Assembly (NCBI GenBank): GCA_950106755.1
Contig: OX467091.1
Coordinates: 16,385,538-16,449,537, forward strand
Reading direction: 5' to 3'
Source: Climacium dendroides
Taxonomy: Eukaryota; Streptophyta; Bryopsida; Hypnales; Climaciaceae
Length of the DNA stretch: 64,000 nucleotides
The notes beneath the pieces are model-generated. The model saw only the letters and a program-made list of their open reading frames with translations, did no database searches and had not been told where the DNA came from. Each line of letters begins with the position of its first letter. Within the stretch, counting starts at the first letter, position 1. Positions 24,201 to 35,641 of this stretch are shown here, piece after piece. The translations under genes were made by a program, and so were the position numbers.

Positions 24201-25520
24201 GCCACAAAAGTAATTGTTGTTGATCATTGCAAAGATGAAATATTTTAAATTATTTTGGATGAAAACCTTTTACCAAGTATATTTAAGATAGATAAAAATT
24301 TTAAACATGGTTGAAATATGCGTTAATCCCTAAATGTAGGTGCTACAATGGAGAGCATTCATATTACATAAATCTAGTTCCTATCCAATAAGAAGTTGTG
24401 AGGAAGGTGGTGTGGACATTGTTGGATGCACAAACTAGCCAAAAGCTATTTTTTATATAATTAAGATGATAGTTATTATATAGATGTATTTTATATGCTA
24501 TTTGAAATACAAAATTCAACCAAAAAAGGCTAATTTTTCCTTTACAATAGTATTCAATGCATATAAAAAGTTACAATACTTTGATTAGAAATGATAGAAA
24601 CAATGATGTTTATGTTTACGATGCTTATAATCTCATTGATTTAACCAATTAAACCAAAAATCATGGAATAAGATTAGAAATTGTATTTTTGGTTAATTCT
24701 TCAAGTTGAGCATTATTCAATTGATTATTAAAATTAATATCCACATTAAAAATTCAAATTTAACTAAATAGATCATTTCTAAAATTCATGTTTAGCATAT
24801 CCACTCATACTGCATATTTAAAAAAGGTTATAAAATTTATTATTTTTGTTCAAAATAGGCAAAGATTAAAGGGATAAATATTAGGTCTTTCATGTAAAAA
24901 TGGCAATTATGTTATAGCAATGCATTTAGTTTGTTGTCTTGAAGTTAGAAATTGATTTTTTTTTCAAAAACTAATTTATAATACTCTAAGAATTTTGCAT
25001 ATATTTTTGAATATTGTTATTGAAAAATAAGGGTTGCTACTAAAATAAGTGAAAATGATATCAAATGAATATTTGAATGTAGCAAACAATGATGTTGTAA
25101 GTAAAGTTATAATTTGTTCTTTAATTATGAAAGGATGAGACCTTTAACCATAATACTTTGCCAAAAAACATCAAATTTATGGATCAATAGATACATCCTT
25201 TATTTAAATAGGGATTGTGAAAGCCATCTGTTAGTCATTGTTCGGCCTCAATATTTGTTAGGATTTAGGTTAATCCCTAAAGTTTTGTGGTGTTTTGAGG
25301 TCTAAAATTGCTAAAAAATAATATTTCCATGAGGCTAATCAATTTTTCTATCTTGAAAACAAGTTTCAAAAAATCATAACAAAAATTCAGCCCACACATA
25401 CCTACCTAAAATTCCCTTTGACCCCCAAAGGGACAATGGTCCTCTAGAGGTTAATAAAAGCTAAATTGCTAAAAAAACCCACTTAGCAACCAAAAAAACT
25501 TCTCAAAGCCAACAATTTGT
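21241..25520. other. AT-rich spacer between PAL1 and CHS1, homologous to the spacers upstream of PAL2 and PAL3
   Basis: No gene seen. From about 21970 to 24250 the order of words parallels 36200-38600 and partly 51950-54050, for example GTGGTTCACTCCATGATGCCC against GTGGTTCACTTCATGATGCCC. This shows a common origin despite many substitutions and indels. A long hairpin at 22861-23015 is a private insertion. Near 25271-25455 a short segment runs from GTTAATCCCTAAAG to CTCTAGAGGTTAA, resembling the ends of the inverted-repeat family. Confidence 0.65.
22861..23015. repeat. Near-perfect 155-bp foldback (hairpin)
   Basis: The arms of about 75 bp are reverse complements, beginning CCATGGTTGTCATACTGGAC and ending GTCCAGTATGACAACCATGG, around a ~6-base centre near TTGAGA. 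Inside, ACTATTCAT occurs twice per arm. It has no counterpart in the homologous spacers, so it is an insertion. It could be a palindromic MITE, or a source of hairpin RNA if transcribed. Confidence 0.85.
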
Positions 25521-25574
25521 CATATTGGTGACACTTCAATAGACACCTATTTCAAAAAGAAGGGGAAGAATGAA

Positions 25575-25580
25575 TCACGT
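25575..25580 (+). promoter_or_regulatory. TCACGT motif upstream of CHS1
   Basis: The context AATCACGTAG contains an ACGT core, the class of site bound by bZIP factors such as HY5 at light- and UV-responsive plant flavonoid promoters. At the homologous position upstream of CHS2 (near 44590) the sequence is ATTAGGTAG, so the core is lost there. Function is inferred from the motif only. Confidence 0.35.
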
Positions 25581-25902
25581 AGTTCTACCCTAAGAAGTTG
25601 GAGTCTCACAACCTTGAGACAGAGCCAATAAAGAGGTCGTCAAACTCTGGAGAGAACAACCAAGAAATTTCAAGTCAACAACGACACATTCAACGTGGAT
25701 TTCAAGCTGCAGTTGACAAACGTTCTCGTATTCTAATAAGGAATGGGCGGCGAACGCTGACCTCCTTTCTCCATTCTCCCCTGGTGCCCTGGTGGGCCAT
25801 TCCTTGCCGTTCTCCACAGAATTCGACAACCAGGCCCCCACGCACTTCCGCCACAGTGAAAACGCAGACTCTCACTCCGCGTTGCTCTCCACACGCAGGC
25901 AC

Positions 25903-25910
25903 TATAAAAG
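25903..25910 (+). promoter_or_regulatory. TATA box of CHS1
   Basis: TATAAAAG lies 215 bp upstream of the CHS1 ATG in a block conserved with CHS2 (44962-44969). It predicts a transcript start near 25935 and a leader of about 190 nt. Confidence 0.7.
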
Positions 25911-26124
25911 AGCCTGAAACCCCACATCAAAGCCTCACAACAGCAAACATCAATCCCCAGCAATCCAGCAACTGGCTCGATAATTCTCTAGTACACTTTA
26001 GTGACAGACAGAGGCTTGGATTCGATTCCAAGTTACAAAGCTCTCATTCGACTTCCAGACGGGAGACTTGCAACGCGAGCTGCACGCACTTCCCACTTCG
26101 GTCGGTAGGAGCGAACCCGTCGCT

Positions 26125-27595
26125 ATGGCTTCCCAGACTGCGGTGAGCGCTGCGCTCCCCAGGGGACAACCTCGTGCGGACGGGCCGGCGTGCGTGTTGG
26201 GCATCGGCACTGCCGTGCCGCCCACGGAGTTTCTGCAATCGGAGTACCCGGATTTCTTCTTCAACATCACCAACTGCAGCGAGAAGGAGGCGCTCAAGGC
26301 CAAGTTCAAGCGCATCTGTAAGTCACCAACCAGAGCCGCAGCTAAATAATCCACTTCACTTGTCTGAATAGTACTCATTCCGGCCCACCTGACTGAATTG
26401 CTTGCCGGTGAATTTCCATGAAGTAGCTCCATATTGTGGGTGATCGACTTTGAATTCTGATGCAAAGCTGCATTTCGATTACAACTGTCTGCCCAATTTG
26501 ATAGATTTCAATGGGATGGTTTCGAAGAACTAGATGCATCTTGGGTGGTGCCCTAAATGAATTGCAATTGACGTGATGTATGTGTGATCCCATTCCACAG
26601 GCGACAAGTCGGGAATCCGCAAGCGACACCTGTTCTTGACGGAGGAGGTGCTGAAGGCCAACCCCGGAATATGCACGTACATGGAGCCCTCGCTGAACGC
26701 GCGCCACGACATCGTGGTGGTGCAGGTGCCCAAGCTCGCGGCCGAGGCTGCGCTCAAGGCCATCAAGGAGTGGGGTGGCCGCAAGTCCGACATCACGCAC
26801 ATCGTGTTTGCCACCACCAGCGGCGTGAACATGCCCGGCGCAGACCACGCGCTGGCCAAGCTGCTGGGCCTGAAGCCCACCGTGAAGCGCGTCATGATGT
26901 ACCAAACCGGGTGCTTCGGCGGCGCCTCGGTGTTGCGCGTGGCCAAGGACTTGGCGGAGAACAACAAGAACGCGCGCGTGTTGGCCGTGTGCAGCGAGGT
27001 GACGGCCGTGACGTACCGAGCTCCGAGCGAGAATCACTTGGACGGACTGGTGGGGTCGGCGCTGTTCGGGGATGGCGCGGGGGTGTACGTGGTCGGGTCG
27101 GACCCCAAGCCGCAAGTGGAGAAGGCCTTGTTCGAGGTCCACTGGGCCGGGGAGACGATCTTGCCTGAAAGTGATGGCGCCATTGACGGCCATCTCACGG
27201 AAGCGGGTCTGATTTTCCACTTGATGAAGGACGTTCCCGGGCTGATCTCGAAGAACATCGAGAAGTTTCTGACGGAGGCGCGCAAGTGCGTGGGGTCCCC
27301 TGCGTGGAACGAGATGTTCTGGGCCGTGCACCCCGGAGGCCCGGCTATTCTGGACCAGGTGGAGGCGAAGCTGCAGCTGTCGAAGGACAAGATGCAGGGC
27401 AGCCGCGACGTGTTGCTGGAGTACGGCAACATGTCGAGCTCTTCGGTGTTGTTCGTGTTGGACCAGATTCGTGCGAGATCGTTGAAGATGGGTTCTTCGA
27501 CGCTCGGGGAGGGCAGCGACTTCGGCTTCTTCATCGGCTTCGGTCCGGGACTGACGCTGGAGGTGCTTGTGCTCCGTGCCGCAGCCAATCAATAG
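26125..27595 (+). CDS. CHS: Chalcone synthase, copy 1 (CHS1)
   Basis: Two exons, 26125-26317 and 26601-27595, encode 395 residues. The 283-bp intron splits the Cys65 codon as T|GC, the classic CHS intron position. The enzyme is a type III polyketide synthase that condenses 4-coumaroyl-CoA with three malonyl-CoA to naringenin chalcone in the cytosol. The catalytic triad is intact at Cys169 ([10 protein letters not shown]), His308 ([10 protein letters not shown]) and Asn341 (EYGNMSS). The gatekeeper Phe220 is present (ALFGDGAG), as is the C-terminal signature [15 protein letters not shown]. These equal alfalfa CHS numbering plus five. The start is the ATG at 26125, because no upstream in-frame ATG exists. 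The divergent neighbour is PAL1. The coding part is GC-rich against an AT-rich background, suggesting strong codon bias. A close type III PKS relative with a different product cannot be excluded from sequence alone. Confidence 0.95.
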
Positions 27596-29379
27596 GCTGG
27601 GTCCCGACGGGTTCCTTAGATATTCGGTGAATTGTTCATGCGTGTGACTTTATTTTTGGAGCTGATCACATTAGCGTACGACAACTGTACAGAGGTGTAG
27701 ATGAGATCAATACTCTTCATACTAGTTCTTTAGGTTCATTCATGAGTTGCATTGGTTGCAACTCCATTCATTGATGTTCAGCTGTGCAAATGTTGTGATT
27801 TCCAATTGAAATCCGCAGCCAGCAGGAGCAATTGATACTAACCAATAATTGGATTCATGAGTTTCCCCAATACTACTTCCCATTGCACGCACATCAATTG
27901 CGTTATCTAAAGGCTGTTGATTACTTTGCAGTTGAATCCTGCCATGGAGTCTTATAATTCAGTTCAAATGGTTTGGGCAGGAGCTCATGGTGAAGCAGTT
28001 CTTGTAATACAGGGTTCCCTATGCCTAACAGTTGGGACACATTGCTTTGTAGCATTAGATCGATATAGCAACATAGGGTAGCGACTTGTTGTCGAAGAGG
28101 AGTCTGATCGATGATCCTGCCTGTACATGAGTGTCTTGGGTGCCATAGTATTAAACAACATATTCTCTAGATAATGTTGTGCAACTGCTTAAATGAAACC
28201 TGGATGTTCCATTCGTCTTTTTAGATGTCAAGCTTGCGGGGCAAGTCAGTTCGACATAGCACCATGAATGGGTAGGGTAGGATGGATGCACTCGTTGGCC
28301 TAACTCCATGCATAACGAAAATTGCGTGGTACACTCTGAAAGCTAGGAAGGAAAAGAATCGGCTTAGGCAAGCCAGAGGGAGACCGGGTGGAATTCCTAG
28401 CTTAGCGGTGCAGAATGTGAGTTAAGCATGAAATGGAATTGGCATATCCATTTGCATATTGACACAACAAGCGAATTTACATGGCAAAATGGCACATGGA
28501 ATACCGCCAGTTGATGATACACACTGTTAAAGTGAAAAGACAATTTCACTGTTATAATGTTGGGGATGAATTTTAAAATAACTCTATCATAATCTCATCT
28601 CCCTTAAGTCTGAAGTAATAGATATTTTGACATCTCAACATGCTTGCCGTGAAGGTGCATCAATTGAAGTTTGAAATGGTGAAATTTTTTGTTCCATAAC
28701 TTGGCAGTGAATTATGAGCCAGCTTGCATATTTCTTCTCACAACTCAATAATGGAATTCTTGCCTTCTCAGTGCACACTCTCTAGAATCTTCCGCTGAGG
28801 CCTAAATACCCAACTCCAAAAGAAAGTAGCTTACGTTTGGGTCTGCTTGGATGGTGTTTGATCTCTCAAAATACGCAACATGTTTGAGAGTATTGTCCTT
28901 GCTCTTCAATTTCTTAATAACTATATATATGACCATTAGAGAAAATCTGGACTCTCCAGAAGGCCGCCAAGGTGTGACAAACTAGTCTATTACCTACAGG
29001 TCATACATGAAGAATTGTTTGCGATAATGGTGATCATGGCTCTCGTGACTACCTTCATAGCAACGCCAGTTGTAATGTGGATATATTCATCAGTTCGTGA
29101 TTTTCCACCTTACGTGAGACGAAGAATCGACGCTGGGAATGATAAGAATGAACTACGTATGCGGCTTTGTCCTGTTGAGTCAATTTAAATCATGTCCTGT
29201 CATTGTCCATGCTGTCAGATGAAGAATAAATTAGGTGCACTCATTGAATGTGTTAAGGTTGTCATAAAAGATAGCACTGGACTCTGTTTGTCATAAAAGA
29301 TAGCAATGGACTCTATTGAAAATAGAGGTTGGTGCATTCGAGCTTGATTTTTTTTGCAATAACAAAATCCACCTGATCT
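27596..29379. other. 3' flank of CHS1, homologous to the 3' flank of CHS2
   Basis: No gene seen. The first ~220 bp are nearly identical to 46674-46890, presumably the 3' untranslated region. Similarity then continues with many small indels to about 28960 (against 47990), for example AGCAACATAG, AGCCAGAGGGAGACCGGGTG and AATTGGCATATCCATTTGC. After that the two spacers are unrelated. Confidence 0.65.
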
Positions 29380-29390
29380 GTGCTTTCAGA

Positions 29391-30655
29391 GCAGTTCAGA
29401 GTTGGACGCAGTGAAAGTAGTATTGCAGACCTACTCCCAGCTGAGCCGAGTGAGAGTGAAAGCCGCCGTCGCCGTCAGTGCTTTCCACAACATGCACATC
29501 GGCATCTGCAACGCCTCATGCGCCAACCGAGTGAATTTCCTGTTGCTCTCCTTTCACATGCGCCAACGGTGTACGACGGAAGCTTTGAGACAGGCATGTC
29601 GGGATTGAAGGTTCAAGTGAACAGGAAGGCGTTGCAAAACCCTCCCTGCTCAGTTGGACCAGTTCTTGACAATGGTTGGGGTACCACCTCAGTCATCCCC
29701 CCGACCAATTGCTCACAACAAAATGACGTCTTATTCATCTGAGGCCGTAATGCTGGCACGCCGCGTGTTGCAACATGGCAGTATCAACCTTATGGTGAAT
29801 TAGTTCGTGATCCAAGGTCTGGGGAACCATCACTTGGGCAACATTCAAAACATTTCAAGCCACCTGTTCATGTCACACTCGCAAACTCAATGATCAGTTT
29901 CTAAACGAGTCTGGTCCGGTTACACATGGTTAGCTTGTGAATAATTGAGTTTCATCAAGGCGCCAAGGATCAACACCCAGAGATCCGTCCCACGCAAGCA
30001 AGACAGTGGAGGCTACTTTCCAAATGGGCAGATGGATGCAAGCAAGACGCCGTCCACGGAAGAAGCTCGCATCTTCATGGACAAAATCGAGTCGCAAGCT
30101 CTTGCTCTCATCTTGGAAGCTGCAAAGGAAGTAGAAGGCGATGATGACTTAAAAAGCAACGGCGACTATAAAATCAGTTGCAGATATTTGACACTCAGAG
30201 TGATTGAGACGCAAAGCCTCGAGGACTCTGTCCTTGACGTGTTCCATTCTGCGCAACCCAATGACTTGATCATCACTGGGTTGCACTTGCATCCCGCCAG
30301 CGCAATCATGCAATCCTGTGCTTTCCCTGCTGCGGAGGATCATGGCCTCGGGCCCTTGGGAGATTTTTTGGTGTGCAAGAAGAACTTCCACATGCACGCG
30401 TCACTGCTGCTGGTCAAGCAGCTCAATTTGGCCAACCACTTGAGCTCTAGATCTGCAAACGCTCTCGATGTTCATCGAAACCTGCTCCCTGTTGTCGAAA
30501 AAATGGAGCTCGGGTCTTCCATTTCCTCTGTCGATGCTTCCACGCCATCTATGAACAGAGACGGTTACCACGGCGCCTGTGGGTATTCTAGGGCAACCCA
30601 TAGCAGCGTCATAAGGGCACTGCATGATCTGGGGGATTCTTTATCTTCACCATGA
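29391..30655 (+). pseudogene. CHX-type cation/H+ exchanger C-terminal fragment, frameshifted
   Basis: Three frames together resemble the cytosolic C-terminal domain of plant CHX monovalent cation/proton antiporters. Frame one (29402-29608) reads VKAAVAVSAFHNMHIGIC and LLLSFHMRQR. Frame two continues YDGSFET, then PPCSVGPVLDNGWG, to 29742. A short EAVMLARRVLQHG segment follows in another frame. The last part (29945-30655) reads LIITGLHLHPAS, then GLGPLGDFLVCKKNF, and ends at a TGA. Frameshifts lie near 29570 and 29745, with stops before 29945. The 10-12 transmembrane exchanger domain that should come first is absent, so this cannot encode a transporter. The fragment lies only in the CHS1-PAL2 spacer, not in CHS2-PAL3. 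Family assignment is by pattern recognition. Confidence 0.6.
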
Positions 30656-31180
30656 GTGCTGCCTTCTGTACTGTACAATATGAGCTAGTTAGGGCTTGAC
30701 TGTTTAGTGTACTGTATAACATGGAGTTACTTTCAGAGAATCATGGAGCTAACGTGGAGCTAAAGTCTTACGTGTATAATGGACTCTGTGCTTATGACCC
30801 TGTTGTCTTATTCAGGGATTCTAATAGGAGAGAGATAACTGGACTTGCGAATGAAGCCAATAAGTTGGAGGACAGAGCCTCCAAGAACATTACGGGCGAG
30901 TAACTTACTTCCGGCCGCTGGTCGAAGGAGAAAAGGGCACAGCTCGCGAGTTAATTAGCTCTACACCTGGAAACCCTGAATTCAATTCCTAAAGGCCCAA
31001 GAGGCTCCTGGTTTCCTATGCAGTAGTGCGGAGGAATCTTTCATTTCAAAATTCGTAATGGTTTACAATGCAGATAATGATTTCCTTCGCTGCATAACCA
31101 TATCATCTCGGTGTAACCCACTCTTGGAAACAATCGTGCACGCGTAGAAATTCGACGTACTCACATTAAATCATTCTTGT

Positions 31181-31456
31181 GCGGGGGAAGCACGCAACTG
31201 CCTGGCTTGCATCTTGCACGCCATCGGAAGGTTTGAGGAGGCGGTTGCATTGATGAACCGAGTCCTGGCCATCCAGGAGAAGAATGTAGGCCCAGATAGT
31301 CCAGAGCTTGTGCTTACTTTACAACTGATAGTCATGCTTTTGGATGAGTTTGGAAGAATAGAAGATATTGAACCGTTTTATATGAGGACAGCAAAGATAA
31401 AGACCCAACACGGAGGCGACATCGAAGATGAGAATGAGCACTTTACCCCGAACTGA
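31181..31456 (+). pseudogene. TPR (kinesin-light-chain-like) fragment
   Basis: An open stretch reads EARNCLACILHAIGRFEEA followed by a second helix pair (ALMNRVLAIQEKNVGPDSPE), typical of TPR units in kinesin-light-chain-related proteins. It then runs to a stop at 31454-31456. Only about one and a half TPR units are present and there is no ATG in frame, so it is a gene fragment. Together with the CHX fragment it forms an island of foreign exons next to PAL2. Confidence 0.5.
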
Positions 31457-32038
31457 ATTGTTCGGCGGCATGTTCAAGCGTTGAACATTTTAAATATGAA
31501 CGTATAGGCTTTCCCCGTTGTGGCGTTGTGCTGGGTAATTCCTTCTTTGTTTGACTGAAGCTTTACATAGTAATTCGAAGTCATGAAACATAACGTCTAC
31601 CAACGCCTGCTCAATTCTGCAATAGTATACTGAAATCCTCTATTACCTCTTCTCATACAGATGGGCTCAGATTCAAAATTCGAAAGAAAAGTGAGCATTT
31701 GTGCAAGAAAAAAGATCCGTGTCGGTTCATTTCAAATTCAATGCCATCACGCCTGAGTTCCGCATTTCATATTCTTCCGTACTTATCACTTCTGCCAGTC
31801 CATTTGAAGACACAACTCTTCTCGTATTCCAGTTAAAAAAGGACGCCCATTTGACGTCCAAAGAATGGTATAAAATGCTCAAGCACGGCCCAATGTGGAA
31901 CCCAGTGCTCATCAAATGTACACGAGTCACAACTTGTGACTCGGAAAATTGCCTAACTAGTCCGATTACAACTGAAAAAAACTCTCCTTCTCTGAATGTA
32001 CAGTGGCTAAATGACTAAAGAATCCTTGTCAGAGGAAA
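31457..32038. other. 3' flank of PAL2
   Basis: No gene. From about 31720 onward it matches the PAL1 3' flank, and from about 31845 also that of PAL3 (GACGTCCAAAGAATGGTATA). This marks the edge of the duplicated PAL block. Confidence 0.55.
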
Positions 32039-34225
32039 TTACAACGGGAATGGGCCAGGAGCACCAGTCCAGCCTTGCACGCACCGCAAAAGAGGCCGAA
32101 TCAGCTTCCCCTCAGACATCGCCTCGAACACTTTCTGAATTTCAGTCCCGGGAGAAACAGTTCGCAACCCAGACAGCAATTGCGTCCCCAGCTCCGACCT
32201 CACGAATTGGTACAGCGGGTAAGTCCGGCAGGACTCAATCCTGTTCCGCACCGCAGACAAGCCCTTGCTGTCATAAGCTTCCCGCACCAACGGCACCACC
32301 ACGCGCAGACGCTCTTGCACTTGGGACTCGAACACCGGGATCTGCTCAAACACGGAGCGGGAGCCGTCCTTCAGCGCGTGGCTCACCAGCACGCCTCGCA
32401 GCTTCTCCATCAACGGGTACGTGTCGGAGGACGCGTCGTCGATGTACGAAAACACCGGCTGCCGCTCCACCACCAGCAGCAGGTCCTTCTCGCAGAAGCG
32501 CGACGGCAGCAGGGCGCCGTCCGGGCCCATGAACAGCGTCTTCTTCGCCGCCTGCAACACCACCTGCTTCACGGCGGACTGCATGGTCTCCTCCACATGG
32601 CGGAGGTCGATGGCTTGGCACAGCCCCACCAGGAAGGTCGAGCTCATGAGCTTGAGAATCTCCACGGCCTCCTCCGTCTTGCGCGCGGACACCAAGCCCA
32701 GCGAGTTCACGTCCTGGTTGTGTTGCTCCGCGCTCTGGACGTGGGTGGTGACGGGGTTGGCCAGGTAGTTGAGCTCGGAGAGGTACGACGCCATGGCGAT
32801 CTCGGCCCCCTTCATGCCGTAGTCCAGGCTGGGGTTGGGTCCCCCGCTCAAGTTGGAAGGCAGGCCGTTGTTGTAGTAGTCGTTCACGAGCTCCGAGAAC
32901 TGCGCAAACATGAGCTTGCCGATGGCCGCCACCGCCAGGCGCATGTTGTCCATGGAGACGCCGATGGGTGTGCCCTGGAAGTTGCCCCCGTGCAGGGCGA
33001 TCCCGCGCGCGGCGTCGATGATGGGGTTGTCATTGACGGAGTTGATCTCGCGCTCGATGGCGTGGGTGGCGGTGCGGATCACCTCGATTTGGGGACCCAG
33101 CCATTGGGGAGAAGTGCGCAGCGCATACCGATCCTGCTTGGGCTTCTTCAACGGATCGGTCTCGTTGAGTTTGGCCGCGGCTTTCATGAAGTCGCTCCCG
33201 TCCAAGAGCCACTCCATGACCGCTGCAGCTTCCATCTGGCCCGGGTGGTGCTTCAGCTTGTGAGTCAAGGGGTCGGCGAATTCCGGCTTCCCTTGCATCA
33301 CTTCACAAAACAAGGCGGATAACACTTCCGCAAGCAGTGCCAGCACGTTGGCATCGAAGCACACCGTGGAGGCCAATGCCGACCCCACGGCGGTCCCATT
33401 CACCAAGGCCAGACCCTCCTTGGGTTGCAGCTCGAACGGCTTCTCCACGCCCGCCATGCGCAGCCCCTCCAATGCCGAAACCTCCCGACCATCTGCAGTG
33501 CAAGCTCGCGAGTTGGGTCGACCGGTGAGGAGCCCCGCAATGTAGGACAAGGGCACCAAATCCCCGGAAGCGGTGACCGTCCCACGCAAAGGCAGCTTGG
33601 GCGTGACTTGCGCGTTCAACAGCTTCTCCATGGCCTCGAGAATCTCCCAACGGATCCCGGAGTAGCCCTGCATCAAGGTGTTGGTGCGCACCAGCATGGC
33701 GGCGCGGGTGGTCTCCGCCGGGAGGGAGTGTCCCTTCATCACCACTCCCGCGTTCAAGAAGCGAATGAGCTCGCGCTGCAGCTCCACGCCTTGCTGCGTG
33801 CGGCGGTGGGAGGTGGCGCCGAATCCCGTGGTCACTCCGTAGATGTCCCCGCCGTTCATGATCTTGGTGAGCACCCAGTTGGAGGACTCGTCCACTCTGG
33901 CCTTGGCGTTGGCCGCGTCCAGCACCACCGCCACGTCGGGCCGGCGTGCGATGGCCGTGACCTGTCCGACCGTGAGATTGACGCCCTCGATGGCGACTTC
34001 GTTGGAGTCGAAGTACGTGGCCACCATCTGCTTGATCTCGTCCAGATGATTCCCTTGCAGCTTGGCGGCCGTCTTGGCCCAGTTGAGCGGATCTGCTCGG
34101 GAGACTTGTTGGGAGCTGCTGTTGCAGAAGCTGGGGGATGTGGTCGGTTTGTTCAAGGCGGACTCGGATCCCGCATTCATGCAGTTCAGGGACGACGCCA
34201 TGATGTCGGAGTTCACAGCTGCCAT
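32039..34225 (-). CDS. PAL: Phenylalanine ammonia-lyase, copy 2 (PAL2)
   Basis: Intronless 728-residue PAL with all catalytic features of copy 1: the Ala-Ser-Gly MIO triad at 219-221, Tyr129 and the Phe156-Leu157 selectivity pair. By eye the protein differs from PAL3 at one position only (Arg714 here, Gln in PAL3), while about seven positions separate it from PAL1. It lies tail to tail with CHS1 (4.4 kb apart) and head to head with CHS2 (11 kb between start codons). The near identity to PAL3 contrasts with clearly diverged distal spacers. Confidence 0.97.
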   Translation of the reverse strand: MAAVNSDIMASSLNCMNAGSESALNKPTTSPSFCNSSSQQVSRADPLNWAKTAAKLQGNHLDEIKQMVATYFDSNEVAIEGVNLTVGQVTAIARRPDVAVVLDAANAKARVDESSNWVLTKIMNGGDIYGVTTGFGATSHRRTQQGVELQRELIRFLNAGVVMKGHSLPAETTRAAMLVRTNTLMQGYSGIRWEILEAMEKLLNAQVTPKLPLRGTVTASGDLVPLSYIAGLLTGRPNSRACTADGREVSALEGLRMAGVEKPFELQPKEGLALVNGTAVGSALASTVCFDANVLALLAEVLSALFCEVMQGKPEFADPLTHKLKHHPGQMEAAAVMEWLLDGSDFMKAAAKLNETDPLKKPKQDRYALRTSPQWLGPQIEVIRTATHAIEREINSVNDNPIIDAARGIALHGGNFQGTPIGVSMDNMRLAVAAIGKLMFAQFSELVNDYYNNGLPSNLSGGPNPSLDYGMKGAEIAMASYLSELNYLANPVTTHVQSAEQHNQDVNSLGLVSARKTEEAVEILKLMSSTFLVGLCQAIDLRHVEETMQSAVKQVVLQAAKKTLFMGPDGALLPSRFCEKDLLLVVERQPVFSYIDDASSDTYPLMEKLRGVLVSHALKDGSRSVFEQIPVFESQVQERLRVVVPLVREAYDSKGLSAVRNRIESCRTYPLYQFVRSELGTQLLSGLRTVSPGTEIQKVFEAMSEGKLIRPLLRCVQGWTGAPGPFPL

Positions 34226-34870
34226 ATTATATATCCTCGATCGAGCTCGCAGGTGGTCTCAGCAGTATATATGATCTCTGGAGGATCAGGTTGCCTCCTG
34301 AATTCAGCGCTTCACTCACTTGGAAGCAAGGTTCTTTTTCCAACCGCTCACGATGTGCGAGCGACCGTGCTCGCAGTTTTCAACAAAGTGACTAAGAATT
34401 TCGACTTGGACGAATGGAATTGGTGTACTATCTGGAGAACAGCTGATTGTGTTTGCAACCGTATTCTTGGCAATGTCTGGCAAAAGCGGATTCAGATTTC
34501 TGTTCTGCAGTGTCACGTCGAAGTTGATGAAACCTGATGCAGTGCTAAGAAGTGAGATGAGGAATTGGGATCCCGAAGTTCTGTATTTGTAAGCGGACGA
34601 GATTGGCATCCAGTGGTGAGTCACGCGTTGTATGGGCAACTGAAGAGCGACTGTCTGTGTGTTTTTCTGACAACGCGGTAGTTTCAATAATTTTGGGGAA
34701 GACTGAGAAATCTCAGAGTGGGTCGGGGATTGTCGTCGAAAGTTCAGTCACGTAAAGTCCTCGTGGTGTCCGGGCCTTTCGGCTTCAGGCCTTCGGTCCA
34801 ATGTTGAAATGTGGTTGACCTGGGCTGCGACCTTGTGTGCAATGGTAAACATTTTGCAGATGTAATCAGA
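34226..34870 (-). promoter_or_regulatory. PAL2 upstream region with two TCACGT motifs
   Basis: This is homologous to the regions upstream of PAL1 and PAL3. TCACGT occurs at 34513-34518 and 34748-34753. Both are shared with PAL3 and absent at the matching places in PAL1, which reads CTGCTCGAATTG and CAGGCATTCTC there. ACGT cores are typical bZIP sites; regulation is inferred. Confidence 0.45.
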
Positions 34871-35336
34871 GTTCTGAGAATTACAGGTTTATTTACAGTT
34901 GTAATTATTTTGCAGATATGGTTTTGGTATTAGGTTGAACTCTTCAAGGACAGGCCTCACTGTGACCAATTTTGTTCGGAGATGTAATTGTGCATGTCTT
35001 TTCTAAGTAGTAAGAAATTCAGAGGGTTTTTTTTTTGTGAAATTTTGAAATTGCTGTGAATTTTAGAATGGAAAGTGAAAAATATTCATACCAACTACAA
35101 AAGATTTTTAAAAATTTGAAGTTTTCTCTAGAGGTGTAGGTTATAGAGTAAAAGATTGTGGTCAAATTTTGTTTCTATCATGTCATTCTAAATTGAGGAA
35201 ATGAGCACTCCAAGGTAATAGGACCTAAGTTCAAATTGAAATCAATTATTCATTTTGAAATTCTATATAAAATCAATGAAAATCATTAATAGTCAATGAA
35301 AAATAAATGAAAAAATCAACGGAGTGTTATGCACTA

Positions 35337-35641
35337 CACTAAATAGTATATTTAGTGAACCATGACACTAAATATCATTAACCCTACTAAAGTAAGTAAC
35401 ATTAAATCTAATTTCTAACACTAAATGTACTCTATGGTAAATCTGAAATCTGAAAAGGTTTACATTTAGTGTTAGAACACATTAAAAGTAGAGAAGGCTA
35501 GGGAAAGAGATGACAGAAGATGGAGGCGGCACAGTCAAGTTTAGCACTACACTAATTCCTCCAAAATTGAGATTTAGTATTGTGTGGAGTAGGGTGGTAA
35601 TTACACTAAATGTAATCCAACACTAAATATACTATTTAGTG
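35337..35641. mobile_element. Small palindromic-ended element with repeated ACACTAAAT motif
   Basis: The left end CACTAAATAGTATATTTAGT and the right end CTAAATATACTATTTAGTG are inverted copies, and each end is itself nearly palindromic. ACACTAAAT or ATTTAGTGT occurs about nine times within 305 bp, like a subterminal array. TA flanks both ends, but a target duplication is not certain. It is probably a MITE; the superfamily is unresolved (CACTA-like or TA-targeting). Confidence 0.5.

Noticed and set aside
26010..26035. TTCGATTCC word resembling a tRNA T-arm
   Set aside because: No anticodon arm or acceptor stem can be built around it; it lies in the CHS1 leader.
26375..27592. 405-codon minus-strand frame opposite CHS1 (same at 45453-46670)
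   Set aside because: Antisense shadow of CHS exon 2 and intron; it repeats in both copies only because the genes are identical.
33425..34537. 370-codon plus-strand frame over the PAL2 start and upstream region
   Set aside because: Continuation of the antisense PAL shadow into the leader; low-complexity Arg/His/Gly composition and no motif.
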